Shown: positions 14,996 through 23,275 of the stretch, piece after piece
How the letters are laid out: the number at the start of each line of letters is the position of its first letter
How positions within the stretch are numbered: position 1 is the first letter of the stretch
Assembly (NCBI RefSeq): GCF_021608265.1
Contig: NZ_JAKIHP010000003.1
Coordinates: 310,001-374,000, forward strand
Direction: 5' to 3'
Length of the DNA stretch: 64,000 bases
Source of the DNA: Flavobacterium wongokense
GTDB lineage: Bacteria > Bacteroidota > Bacteroidia > Flavobacteriales > Flavobacteriaceae
The notes under the pieces: model-generated
Seen by the model: the letters and a program-made list of their open reading frames with translations, nothing else
What the model was told of the DNA's origin: nothing
The model's database searches: none
Translations under genes and position numbers: made by a program

Positions 14996-15679
14996 ATGGA
15001 CGATTCAATTTCATGGACAGATAAACTTTTTAAGGGAAGTTGGTTAATGGACCTCGGGTATCGCGATTACATTGCTGCTCGCGTGTTGCTCAATAATCAT
15101 TTAGTAGTCCAGGGACTAACGCTTGCGAGCACTGCGGTAGAAAAATATCTGAAAGCGCTGATTGTATTCAATCTTCAGGAAAAGGAAAGATACCATTACC
15201 ATTTCGACAGATTTGAATTACTGAAAAATCTGCTGTCTAAAGTCAAAAGCGATGTAACGGAAGAATTTGATCCCGTCTTCTTGGAAATATTGGAAAATGC
15301 TTTTAAAATTAGGTACTACGACAAAATTGAAAAACCATTGTTTATGGGCTTTTACATAAATCAGTTTATTGGTGAACTGGATTACACTGTTGATTACCTT
15401 GAAAGATTTATTGCCGATACACAAAATGGCGGTCAGTCAATGTCAGCGTACTCCAGGTCAATTAAGAGTAAGGAGCCTCATCTTTATGACAACAACTTTA
15501 TCCTAAGCAAAGAGAATAAAAAAGACTTTATGGAAAAGCCCGATATTGGCTTTTCTATCCACATCAGGATTGGATCTGTGGTTCAGGACGAAAAGATTGT
15601 AAAGGGTGGAAGCACTAAAAATATATATGAAGGTCAAATTGCAAGGTCCACAGAATTTAGTGAAAATTTATTTTTATAG
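14996..15679 (+). CDS. HEPN-domain protein
   Basis: 227 residues. Residues 15-140 form a HEPN domain of the classic type: 'LMDLGYRDYIAARVLLNN', 'TLASTAVEKYLKALIVF', 'HYHFDRFELLKNLL', 'KIRYYDK'. The domain often accompanies nucleotidyltransferases (MNT) or acts alone in RNA-level defence. Here no MNT partner is adjacent. The last 75 residues are not recognised and are beta-rich ('FSIHIRIGSVVQDEKI'). It closes the plus-strand cassette. HEPN assignment is strong; activity is unknown because the R-x4-6-H catalytic motif is not obvious. Confidence 0.7.
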   Translation: MDDSISWTDKLFKGSWLMDLGYRDYIAARVLLNNHLVVQGLTLASTAVEKYLKALIVFNLQEKERYHYHFDRFELLKNLLSKVKSDVTEEFDPVFLEILENAFKIRYYDKIEKPLFMGFYINQFIGELDYTVDYLERFIADTQNGGQSMSAYSRSIKSKEPHLYDNNFILSKENKKDFMEKPDIGFSIHIRIGSVVQDEKIVKGGSTKNIYEGQIARSTEFSENLFL

Positions 15680-15690
15680 TAGTCGATAAG

Positions 15691-15849
15691 CTATTTCGGC
15701 TGTTCTTTTAAAAACCGCTCCACTTCCCTTAGGATATGCTCATTGTCAGATTGCCGTTTCTTTTCAAACTTCTTTCGGTCCGACTGGACTTCACGGCAAA
15801 AAAGGAAAACAAAAACAATAAATAAAACTGATAGCCAAAAAAATGTCAT
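15691..15849 (-). CDS. 52-residue single-pass membrane protein
   Basis: A short open frame with an N-terminal membrane segment ('MTFFWLSVLFIVFVFLFC') followed by a highly charged tail ('REVQSDRKKFEKKRQSDNEH'). The clean split between hydrophobic and charged parts, an ATG start and a stop 12 nt from the convergent HEPN gene make it plausible. Its size resembles type I toxins or small stress proteins, but no family is recognised. Confidence 0.45.
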   Translation of the reverse strand: MTFFWLSVLFIVFVFLFCREVQSDRKKFEKKRQSDNEHILREVERFLKEQPK

Positions 15850-16172
15850 AGTGCATGTTTTTGGACGCAATTATAAGACTTAATAATGTCTTATGCTATT
15901 TCTATAGTATGTCATTCGGGAATTACACACTGCATTTTAGAGTGGCAATCTTTGGCAAAATAAATTTTGTGCCAAAGGTAAAAAGTATTGCTCTAGGTGA
16001 TTCCTATTTAGTTGACATTCGGCAATCGCTTTAGTTCGCACATACTACAGTATTCAATTCGGATCTGAAATTAAAGGGAGGGACTGCCAGTATGCGAACT
16101 TTAGTTCCTAAAAACTTACTATGCAATTCTGGAATGACAGGTAGTTAATTCGGGAATCCCACACTTTACCCC
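15850..16172. repeat. Repeat-rich leader before rteC
   Basis: No gene is seen. Two direct copies of ATTCGGGAAT-NN-CACACT lie at 15914-15931 and 16148-16165. A perfect-arm hairpin TTTGGCAAAAT / ATTTTGTGCCAAA spans 15951-15976. AGTTCGC and ATACT (16033-16046) pair with AGTAT and GCGAACT (16089-16100). GTCATTC (15911-15917) pairs with GAATGAC (16132-16138), enclosing the rest. Such dense symmetry suggests binding sites or a structured leader controlling rteC. Confidence 0.5.
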
Positions 16173-16226
16173 TTGCAACCAACCACCTACTCCGATAGAT
16201 TTGCCCGTCAAATCAACCATCCCTAC

Positions 16227-17069
16227 ATGAAATCGCTTTCCCAAAAACTATTGGCAGAACTTCAGGAACGCTTGCATAACATTCACGCTGATACAGCTGA
16301 ACCGCTTGAATATGCAGAACTCGGAATCAAGGCATCTGTCGCAGTGCTTGAAAAGTTAAAAACCAAATTTATTGCCCATCAGTTTATGAACAAGGCAGAA
16401 GAAATTGATTTTTTCCGGAATTCAAAACCGCAGTTAGCTTCCAAACTCATATACTACAACGAGATTTATACCATTGTTTCAAACAAACCGATTGGTTCCA
16501 AAAAAGCAATCCGCAACTACTACAGGTCCGAACTCAGCAAGCTTGAATCCTTTTTTAATGAGAACCTCGAATTCTACCGGTACTACCGAACCGGGAACCA
16601 GGCCTTGGATAACAAATATTTTTTGCGCGGTAAGCACGACGTAAGGCTCACTTTAGATAGCTTCTATTTCCAGGCCGACCAGCGGTTTTCAACCTCCCAC
16701 GATTATAAAGTAGCTAAAATTTTGGCAAACGATGCCATCAAGGTTTTCCTGGAATCAGAAATACAGGATCTCGACAACAAAACAGACAGTATAATTGGTT
16801 CTAACGGCCATAAGAATCAAACTTGGACTGGTTCCAAAGTAGCATTGATAGAACTTATTTATGCCCTGCACGCTGAGGGTGTTATAAATAATGGGCATAC
16901 AGAACTTAAGGAAGTGGTTAACTTTTTCGAAACGGCATTCAGCGTCGATCTCGGGCAGTTCAACAGGGTATTTCTCGAAATACGCGCCAGGAAATCCGAA
17001 AGGACAAAGTTCCTGAACGTCCTAAAGGAAAAATTGATCTTGCGGATGGATGATGCCGATGAGGTGTAG
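16227..17069 (+). CDS. rteC: RteC-family protein (conjugative-element regulator)
   Basis: About 280 residues from the ATG at 16227; a TTG at 16173 would add 18 residues but overlies the region just after a repeat copy. The sequence fits RteC: 'ELGIKASVAVLEKLK', 'EEIDFFRNSKPQLASKLIYYNEIY', 'YRYYRTGNQALDNKYFLR', 'WTGSKVALIELIYALHAEG' and 'RARKSERTKFLNVLKEKL', each a recognisable block of the family. In CTnDOT RteC activates excision genes after tetracycline induction. No tetQ, rteA or rteB is nearby, so its input here is different. It marks the start of mobile-element genes. It ends at a shared terminator with the convergent lipoprotein gene. Confidence 0.88.
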   Translation: MKSLSQKLLAELQERLHNIHADTAEPLEYAELGIKASVAVLEKLKTKFIAHQFMNKAEEIDFFRNSKPQLASKLIYYNEIYTIVSNKPIGSKKAIRNYYRSELSKLESFFNENLEFYRYYRTGNQALDNKYFLRGKHDVRLTLDSFYFQADQRFSTSHDYKVAKILANDAIKVFLESEIQDLDNKTDSIIGSNGHKNQTWTGSKVALIELIYALHAEGVINNGHTELKEVVNFFETAFSVDLGQFNRVFLEIRARKSERTKFLNVLKEKLILRMDDADEV

Positions 17070-17070
17070 G

Positions 17071-17096
17071 AAAGTCCCTCTCGTCAGAGGGACTTT
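17071..17096. terminator. Bidirectional terminator between rteC and the lipoprotein gene
   Basis: AAAGTCCCTCT (17071-17081) pairs perfectly with AGAGGGACTTT (17086-17096) over a 4-nt loop, with T-rich ends on both strands, between two convergent genes. Confidence 0.9.
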
Positions 17097-17102
17097 TTAA
17101 AT

Positions 17103-17816
17103 TTACTTGTTGGAAACAATTCCGGTTACTAAACCTTCAACAATAGCTTTCGCCATGTTTTCTTCAGCACCTTCCTCGGTTCCGAAGGCGTGCCCAACTG
17201 ATATAATCCAATCTGGATCGGTATTCTTTTTAGGCCTCTTTTTAGCCCTGTAAGAACTATATCGCACTATCGATGTAGTAGTCAAAAGTATGCGCTTGTC
17301 ATTTTCCGGCAATAACGTGCTACCAATAATACTGTCCTCATACTTTATCACTGCATTAAACATGCTTATAGCGTCTGCATCTGATTCATATAAGGCCACA
17401 AATGAAATCAGGAAGTTGGCAAAGCTGGTCTTACCATGTGGTGATAGAGAACTTGCTCCGATAATGGCACCTATATCCGAGTTTCGCTTTTCGGCTAGGT
17501 AATTTATGCGTTCAACACTTAAAGGCGCGTATCCTCCAGTAGCAATAGAAAGAAATGAACTGCTGCCTTGGGCAATAGTCTCAACTTGATTGATTACAGA
17601 CTGCGCATTGTTTAGCCGCACGGTTCCATCATAATAGGTGCTGAATAACTCGTCATAAACCTGCCCGGCATTATCATATGGATTAGCGTTATACGCTGGC
17701 ATTACAGAACCAATGCCTTTACTGATCGCTGTATTGAGTTCCTGTCCCATTTTTTCATCTTGGGTGCAGGAAGTAAAAAAAGTCAAAATAATTAAGCATG
17801 AATATAATTTTTTCAT
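17103..17816 (-). CDS. Lipoprotein of unknown function
   Basis: 237 residues with a lipoprotein signal ('LIILTFFTSC', Cys at about 16). The mature part is helical and mentions no known domain; it contains 'ATGGYAPLSVERINYLAEK' and a Gly-rich C-terminal stretch ('VEGLVTGIVSNK'). It has its own well-spaced promoter and a palindromic site upstream. Codon use resembles the surrounding element genes. Neighbours (rteC and a TPR-AraC regulator) suggest a mobile-element accessory gene. Confidence 0.7.
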   Translation of the reverse strand: MKKLYSCLIILTFFTSCTQDEKMGQELNTAISKGIGSVMPAYNANPYDNAGQVYDELFSTYYDGTVRLNNAQSVINQVETIAQGSSSFLSIATGGYAPLSVERINYLAEKRNSDIGAIIGASSLSPHGKTSFANFLISFVALYESDADAISMFNAVIKYEDSIIGSTLLPENDKRILLTTTSIVRYSSYRAKKRPKKNTDPDWIISVGHAFGTEEGAEENMAKAIVEGLVTGIVSNK

Positions 17817-17932
17817 GGTTGTTAAATGTTAAAATGTTACTGATTACTTTTTTCATCAGTTCATTTCGCCCGGGGTAATCTGAACAGTGGATTTTTGATT
17901 TTGCTCATAACAAAACCATTTGAATTCGGAGG

Positions 17933-17963
17933 CAAATCTATAGTGCCTTTTCGCGCTCCACAA
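17933..17963 (-). promoter_or_regulatory. Promoter of the lipoprotein gene
   Basis: On the minus strand TAGATTTG (17940-17933) fits TAnnTTTG and a TTG (17963-17961) lies 20 nt upstream of it. It implies a ~110-nt leader before the ATG. Confidence 0.6.
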
Positions 17964-17978
17964 GGCAATGACTATGGC

Positions 17979-18011
17979 GTTCGGGAACCACATTGTAGGT
18001 GATTCCCGAAC
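17979..18011. repeat. Inverted repeat GTTCGGGAANCAC, candidate operator
   Basis: GTTCGGGAACCAC (17979-17991) and GTGATTCCCGAAC (17999-18011) are 12/13 matched arms around 7 nt. The half-site matches the repeats ahead of rteC (15914 and 16148). It lies just upstream of the lipoprotein promoter, so it may be a regulator site. Confidence 0.6.
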
Positions 18012-18190
18012 CGCATACTCTAGTTTTTGTTTTAATTAGCCACAGGCCAGTAACTTAGAGAGTAGTAAGGTTATTCATCGACTTTTAATTATTTTGAACC
18101 GTCCTATTCCAATAATTTTTTTACATTTATTCGCAAATTGCCACGATTCTCACATGTGCTGCGATTATATAGGAATGTCAACATTTACAA

Positions 18191-19933
18191 ATGATTCAAA
18201 AGGGATATGTAGTTATTTTACTATTGGTGGTGCAGTGTGTTTTTCCAAAGCGCGCTGTTGATACACCTTTAGACACACTTACTGGTAAAAGCTTTGAGTA
18301 CCTGCACAGTCAGTTTGGAAATAGTATATACAATCCTGCAAAATCAAAAATCTACGTTAGTGCACTGCTTAAAAAGGCGAAGAACGAAAAGGTAAATTAT
18401 GAGCACTTAGCATTGGCCTATAAAGCGTGCATCATAAACGCAGACCAATCAGCGCGGCTGATTTATGCAGACAGCATGATCAATTATGCCTTACTAAACA
18501 AAGGCGACGAACTTATCGGATCATCCTATCTCACAAAAGGAATTATTCATTACAGCCGAATGGAACATATTAAGGCGCTTGACAATTACATAATTGCTGA
18601 CCGTTTTATTTCCAGGGTTGATAATCCCCTACTGTCAAGTAAGACAAAATATGAGATTGCAAAAATTAAATACTATTTGGGTTTCTACGATGAGGCAATT
18701 GCCTTGCTAACAGAGTGCGTAGCATATTTTAAGGAGGAAAATGATCGTGCGTATCTAAATTCCTTGCACATGCTGGGGCTGTGTTATACAAAAAATGGAA
18801 AATATGATTGGGCATCACAGACAAATGATTTGGGTATCAATGAAGGCAGGATGTTTGACGACACAAGCATGGAAAGCTATTTTGAACATTCCAGGGGAAT
18901 CAATTTCTGTTATCAAGGAAATTATAAAGTAGCGATTAAAGGCCTGAAAACTGCACTGCCCGAAATTATTGCGCTCAAGGATTATGCAAACGAAGCCATC
19001 GCCTATTTTCATATCGGAAAGTCCTATTGGGCATTAAAGCGGTATAGTGATGCGGTAACCTATTTTAAGAAGGTTGACGATATTTTTCAGAAAAAAGGAT
19101 ATATGCTGCCCGATCTCAGGAAAGGCTATGAATATTTAATCGACTTCTATAAAGAAAGGAATGACACCCAATCGCAGCTTTTTTATATCAATCAGTTACT
19201 GAAAATTGACAGGATACTGGCGCAGGATTACAAATACCTTTTAAGGAAAATCGTTAAGGAATATGATACTAAGGAATTGATCAAAGCCAAAAATGCAATC
19301 GAGAATACCGTGCTATTGACCCGGATTGCAGCCTGCGTAGTTGTTTTAATTTTGATAGTTGTTATTATCTATTTAATACACAGAAACCGGCGTAACCAGA
19401 AACTGTTTGAAGAACTGATGAACCGCGACACAGCGAAGCATACGGTACCAAGAGTCATTGTATTTAATGAATCTGAAGTCGGACTGGGCATCAGCGAACC
19501 GGCGAAGCAGGTTCCTCAGACTTTTGACGCAAAAGATAAACCGGCTCGCACTATAAGCCCCGACATTGAGGCTGCCATTGTCAAAAAACTGGAGAAATTC
19601 GAAGGTAACAAGAAGTACCTGGAAAAAGACATGACCGTTCGAAAAATGGCTGCCCTGCTTCATACCAACGATAAATATGTAACAAAAATTATCGCAAAAC
19701 ACCGCGGAAAAGGCACAATAGAATACATCACCGATTTAAAGTTGGATTATATTGTTGAAATGCTCAAAACCGAAGGCAGGTATAGGAATTATACCCACAA
19801 GGCATTAGGTGAAGAAGCCGGATTTCGTACTACCCAACATTTCACCAATGCTTTCAAATCATACACAGGGATAACGCCAACCTACTTCATTTACAAATTA
19901 AAGAAAGCAATGGCGGCGGACAATTCCCAATAA
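18191..19933 (+). CDS. TPR-containing membrane-anchored AraC-family regulator
   Basis: 580 residues. A signal sequence is followed by about 320 residues of TPR-like helices ('LALAYKACI', 'YEIAKIKYYLGFYDEAIALL', 'HIGKSYWALKRYSDAVTYFKK'), a membrane segment near 377-398 ('AACVVVLILIVVIIYLI'), a linker, and a C-terminal AraC-type HTH ('KMAALLHTNDKYVTKIIAKH', 'GEEAGFRTTQHFTNAFKSYT'). Flavobacteria use many such one-protein regulators with the TPR part outside and the HTH inside. It is monocistronic. The signal and target are unknown; the adjacent element genes are plausible targets. Confidence 0.88.
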   Translation: MIQKGYVVILLLVVQCVFPKRAVDTPLDTLTGKSFEYLHSQFGNSIYNPAKSKIYVSALLKKAKNEKVNYEHLALAYKACIINADQSARLIYADSMINYALLNKGDELIGSSYLTKGIIHYSRMEHIKALDNYIIADRFISRVDNPLLSSKTKYEIAKIKYYLGFYDEAIALLTECVAYFKEENDRAYLNSLHMLGLCYTKNGKYDWASQTNDLGINEGRMFDDTSMESYFEHSRGINFCYQGNYKVAIKGLKTALPEIIALKDYANEAIAYFHIGKSYWALKRYSDAVTYFKKVDDIFQKKGYMLPDLRKGYEYLIDFYKERNDTQSQLFYINQLLKIDRILAQDYKYLLRKIVKEYDTKELIKAKNAIENTVLLTRIAACVVVLILIVVIIYLIHRNRRNQKLFEELMNRDTAKHTVPRVIVFNESEVGLGISEPAKQVPQTFDAKDKPARTISPDIEAAIVKKLEKFEGNKKYLEKDMTVRKMAALLHTNDKYVTKIIAKHRGKGTIEYITDLKLDYIVEMLKTEGRYRNYTHKALGEEAGFRTTQHFTNAFKSYTGITPTYFIYKLKKAMAADNSQ

Positions 19934-20028
19934 ATTGTGCTTTTTTCTTTCACAACTTGTGAACGGCTTGTGATTTAAACTCAAGCAATCCCCACAATTT
20001 TGCACCATAACAATCTAAAACATACGTT

Positions 20029-20322
20029 ATGGCAATCGAAGTCGTTACCCGCGAAGATTTAAATGAATTCCGCACCCTGCTCCTATCCGACCTGAAGGAA
20101 CTACTCAAAATCAATGCACAGCAGCCCAAACAGTGGCTCAAATCCGGTGAAGTCCGAAAGCTTTTAAACATTTCTCCCGGAACATTGCAGACATTAAGGA
20201 TCAATAAAACACTATCCTATACCAAAATTGGCGGCATCATTTATTATGCCCAAAAGGATATCGACAAAATCCTCGAAGAAAACAAGGTCAGTTCAGAAAG
20301 AACATTGTTCAACTCAAAGTAA
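20029..20322 (+). CDS. Excisionase-like HTH_17 DNA-binding protein
   Basis: 97 residues with a MerR-like winged helix: 'WLKSGEVRKLLNISPGTLQTLRINKTLSYTKIGGIIYYAQKDIDKIL'-type layout at about 42-85, of which 'SGEVRKLLNISPGTLQTLR' is the helix-turn-helix. Bacteroidota conjugative elements carry small proteins of this class near replication or excision genes, where they act as Xis-type architectural factors or regulators. It is followed after 8 nt by the DnaD-like gene, forming a three-gene replication unit. Confidence 0.82.
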   Translation: MAIEVVTREDLNEFRTLLLSDLKELLKINAQQPKQWLKSGEVRKLLNISPGTLQTLRINKTLSYTKIGGIIYYAQKDIDKILEENKVSSERTLFNSK

Positions 20323-20330
20323 TTCAAATC

Positions 20331-21206
20331 ATGAATTACATTAAACACCTTACCGGCTTTTTCGATAAGGTTGCAGCCGACAGGCAGTTGAATCCGACAC
20401 ATATAAGTTTGTACATGTCCCTTTTTCAGTTCTGGAACTGCAACCGATTCAAAAACCCAATCAGCATTTCGCGGGATGAAATCATGCGCATCAGCAAAAT
20501 CAGTTCAAAGGCAACCTATCATAAATGCCTGAAAGCGCTGCATGCCCAGGGCTACATCAAGTACGAACCGTCATACAACCCGTTTAAGGGCAGCCATGTA
20601 TTCCTGTTCAATTTTTCAGATAACCTGAAGCCATTGTCTAAATCAGACAAGCCAGCCAGTCCAATTTTTGAACCTGTCGATGAACAGCCTGCGAACAAGT
20701 TACAGGCTGGTGATAGTACAGCCACTGAACAAGTTGATAAACAGGTCGTAGTACCTTATATAAACAATACAAACACTATAAACAATTCAAACAATCCAAA
20801 CAGTTCAAACTTGGGGGAACCCGAACAAAAAATCGAAGAAGAGAAACAGTTCATTTTTAGAAAAAATTTAAAAGAAGAAAAAAGTTCCGCTAAAAAAGAA
20901 GAAATGTTTGCAACATTCGCCGACTCCCCTAATAATGAAACAAGGAGGCAAAGGGAACCTCCTGAATTTCCAGAAGTACTCCATTACTTCCAAATGCAGA
21001 ACTTTCCCGAACTCGAAGCAAACAAGTTTTTCAATTATTTCAAAAGCATCGGCTGGCGGGTAGGAGGCAAAACGCCAATGGCCGACTGGCAGGCTGCTGC
21101 CAATAACTGGATGTTAAATGCACCAAAATTCATTGCAAATGAACGAACAGACCGCACACAACAACTCGATAATTCAGCAGGAAAGGATTATTCAGAGCCA
21201 CTTTAA
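20331..21206 (+). CDS. DnaD-like / replication-initiation-type protein of a mobile element
   Basis: 291 residues. The N-terminal ~100 residues are a winged helix ('NPTHISLYMSLFQFWN', 'ISRDEIMRISKISSKATYHKCLKALHAQGYI'), then a long low-complexity linker rich in Asn, Ser and Glu, then a C-terminal segment 'YFKSIGWRVGGKTPMADW' that is typical of these proteins near its end. Such genes sit next to DnaC-like loaders in Bacteroidota elements, and likely recruit the helicase loader. The C-terminus overlaps the next gene by 68 nt. Confidence 0.78.
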   Translation: MNYIKHLTGFFDKVAADRQLNPTHISLYMSLFQFWNCNRFKNPISISRDEIMRISKISSKATYHKCLKALHAQGYIKYEPSYNPFKGSHVFLFNFSDNLKPLSKSDKPASPIFEPVDEQPANKLQAGDSTATEQVDKQVVVPYINNTNTINNSNNPNSSNLGEPEQKIEEEKQFIFRKNLKEEKSSAKKEEMFATFADSPNNETRRQREPPEFPEVLHYFQMQNFPELEANKFFNYFKSIGWRVGGKTPMADWQAAANNWMLNAPKFIANERTDRTQQLDNSAGKDYSEPL

Positions 21207-21801
21207 CTACGATGATATAATACAATGGATCGAAAAAAAGGGTATCGAATTATATGGGAACCATTTCAGGATAATTGAGAATGATTATTCGGTAATCTAT
21301 CGTTTGATTGCATACTTCCTCAAAGATCAGGAAACCGCGTACAGGTACAATTTGGATCTTGATAAAGGAATAATACTGTCAGGTCCGGTCGGTTGCGGTA
21401 AGACATCCTTATTAAATATAATGAAGCACTTAACACCGGCAGGTCATAAATTTTCCGTAAAACCCTGCCGTGATATAAGCTTTGAATTTATTAAGGACGG
21501 TTACGAAGTCATACATCGCTATGCCAATGGAAAGCTCTACATCTCCGAACCAAAAATCTACTGCTTCGATGATCTGGGTGTTGAGAATAATTTAAAATAC
21601 TACGGCAACGAATGCAACGTAATGGCAGAGGTCTTACTCAGTCGCTATGACATTTTTATTGCCAAACGCATACCAACTCATATCACCACAAATCTGTCAG
21701 CATCCGAGATCGAGCAGCACTATGGTGTTCGTGTGCGAAGCCGCTTAAGGCAGATGATGAACTTAATAGCATATGAAAAAAATACTAGCGATAAACGATA
21801 G
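21139..21801 (+). CDS. DnaC-like helicase-loader ATPase
   Basis: About 220 residues from the ATG at 21139; an upstream ATG at 21118 is possible. It has a Walker A 'LSGPVGCGKTSLLNI', a Walker B in 'IYCFDDLGVE', a sensor-like 'THITTNLSASEIEQHYG' and an Arg-rich end 'VRVRSRLRQMMN' that fits the arginine finger region of the DnaC/IstB family. It overlaps the DnaD-like gene, so the products are made together and probably act at an element origin. A hairpin repeat follows the stop. Confidence 0.85.
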   Translation: MNEQTAHNNSIIQQERIIQSHFNYDDIIQWIEKKGIELYGNHFRIIENDYSVIYRLIAYFLKDQETAYRYNLDLDKGIILSGPVGCGKTSLLNIMKHLTPAGHKFSVKPCRDISFEFIKDGYEVIHRYANGKLYISEPKIYCFDDLGVENNLKYYGNECNVMAEVLLSRYDIFIAKRIPTHITTNLSASEIEQHYGVRVRSRLRQMMNLIAYEKNTSDKR

Positions 21802-21809
21802 GGCCAAGT

Positions 21810-21840
21810 GCTAAGAAACAGTCCTGCGGACTGTTTTAGC
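21810..21840 (+). repeat. Hairpin repeat, copy 1 (terminator-like)
   Basis: GCTAAGAAACAGTCC (21810-21824), a TGC loop, and GGACTGTTTTAGC (21828-21840) form a near-perfect hairpin with T4. The sequence continues with GCGAT. A second copy is at 38558, after the dnaE gene, with a compensatory pair change. It starts 8 nt after the DnaC-like stop. Confidence 0.7.
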
Positions 21841-21896
21841 GATAGAGCCAGGCGGCGTAATGACGTTTTCAATTAAAACTTTAAAAAATAACAACA

Positions 21897-22541
21897 ATGA
21901 AAAATAAAACAAAACACTTTTGGAAATGGTTCCTGGAACATAAAAGCAAATTGAAGAACCTCACAACTTTAAATCACAAAGAGCAAAGGCATTATACATT
22001 TTGGCTCGATTGGCACCTTCAGTTCTACTTCCCGGGATTGGAGTATATAATTGTATTTCCCAAAGTGAAGAAAAAAAAGACAAAGCTGATACTATCGGCA
22101 AGAGGAAAGCAGGAACTTTTCTCTATGGCCATCGAGCTGGAAAAAACGGCTCCGCGCTTATGGGATTGGAAATTCACCGCGCTTATCCAGCCACGGCAGG
22201 ATATCGACGATATCGAGGCAGGCAAGGATGAACCCTACATTTTTCAGGATATCATCCTAAAGGCAAGCGAGCTTAAATTTATTCCTTTCGAATATGACGG
22301 TGAGAAAAAAATAGACATGATTGTCTACCTGAAAAACTATACCATCTTCTCCCACAATAAAAATCTGCCCACCCTAATCAATATTATGATGCAGGATCTA
22401 CTGGGCGAAAAAGTAATGGCCGAGAACATCAACTTTGTCCAGCTGGCTCAAATGCCATCTGAGGAAAATGACGAACTGATATACCTTTACGACCTGCAGT
22501 TCTACCTCGACGACATAAATAAAAACAGGAAATCGGATTAG
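21897..22541 (+). CDS. Hypothetical protein of a mobile region
   Basis: 214 residues. It has an aromatic N-terminus ('KHFWKWFLEHKSKLKNL'), 'FYFPGLEYIIVFPK', a Lys-rich patch ('KVKKKKTKLIL') and an acidic C-terminus. No enzyme motif is visible. The pattern 'FWKWFLEH...L' at the start is shared by many small Flavobacterium proteins of unknown or immunity-like function. It is separated from the DnaC-like gene by the hairpin repeat and is probably monocistronic. Confidence 0.55.
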   Translation: MKNKTKHFWKWFLEHKSKLKNLTTLNHKEQRHYTFWLDWHLQFYFPGLEYIIVFPKVKKKKTKLILSARGKQELFSMAIELEKTAPRLWDWKFTALIQPRQDIDDIEAGKDEPYIFQDIILKASELKFIPFEYDGEKKIDMIVYLKNYTIFSHNKNLPTLINIMMQDLLGEKVMAENINFVQLAQMPSEENDELIYLYDLQFYLDDINKNRKSD

Positions 22542-22646
22542 GAATACCTTGTCCTTATATGACGCATCCTTGTCATTTAAGCAGGGTAAACAGCAGCCTA
22601 TCTTTGCCACGTCAAAATAAGAACGGTTTAATCTAAAAATGAAAAA

Positions 22647-23051
22647 ATGACAGCAATTATCATCGGAATCACAGTAGCGCTATTGCAAATAATAGCTTTC
22701 GAAATCTTAAAACAATTTAATAAAAATTATATCTACGCGCTCACGCTTGCAGGAATTGGCTTCCTGTATGTTGGCTATACCTGGACTGACACAGCAACAG
22801 TCATTGTTACATCAATTCAGGCAATTGTTTTTGTCCTGATAGCGTATTACGGGCTTACAAAAAATACATATATTTTGGCGGTCGGGTATTTTTTACATGG
22901 TCTTTGGGACATTCTCTATATTTTTTGGTTCGACGCTGCACTACTACCTCCCCATTATGATTGGTTTTGTTCTTCCCTTGATTTTGTCGTAGGCATATAT
23001 CTTGTCCTGAAGGTACTTAGGCAAAAGGAGTTTAATCCAACTACTATTTAA
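22647..23051 (+). CDS. Four-helix membrane protein (DUF6010-like)
   Basis: 134 residues with about four membrane segments. 'ILAVGYFLHGLWDILYIFWFD' (about 75-95, Gly, His and Trp conserved) resembles the DUF6010 family signature. Function is unknown. Its stop overlaps the start of the next small gene by one base (TAATG), so the two are coupled. Confidence 0.55.
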   Translation: MTAIIIGITVALLQIIAFEILKQFNKNYIYALTLAGIGFLYVGYTWTDTATVIVTSIQAIVFVLIAYYGLTKNTYILAVGYFLHGLWDILYIFWFDAALLPPHYDWFCSSLDFVVGIYLVLKVLRQKEFNPTTI

Positions 23052-23275
23052 TGATTACCGATATGATTGAAGTGTTTAAGACAAATGTCAGATCGAAGCA
23101 GGATGCTGCCCGCATAGTAAAAAACCTTAAGGAAGTTATGGTTGCCAGCAAAATCAACTTTGATTTAGAGGACTGCGACAAAATCCTCCGGATAGAGCGC
23201 ACAAGCAATGCCAAAAACAATTACATTTTAAGGTATATGAAGCAACTGGGTTACAATTGTGAAATTCTTGAATGA
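23051..23275 (+). CDS. Small hypothetical protein, coupled to the DUF6010-like gene
   Basis: 74 residues. It reads like a ferredoxin-fold small protein: 'MIEVFKTNVRSKQDAARIV', 'FDLEDCDKILRIE', 'YILRYMKQLGYNCEIL'. The layout resembles HMA-type folds without the CxxC metal pair. This type of protein is widespread in Bacteroidota and may be a stress or regulatory factor; I do not know its role. Confidence 0.6.
   Translation: MITDMIEVFKTNVRSKQDAARIVKNLKEVMVASKINFDLEDCDKILRIERTSNAKNNYILRYMKQLGYNCEILE

Larger units (their letters stand above)
17817..18190. other. Intergenic region with a promoter and a palindromic site
   Basis: No gene is seen. It holds the promoter of the lipoprotein gene (17933-17963), an inverted repeat (17979-18011) and the undefined promoter of the plus-strand TPR-AraC gene. 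Confidence 0.6.
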
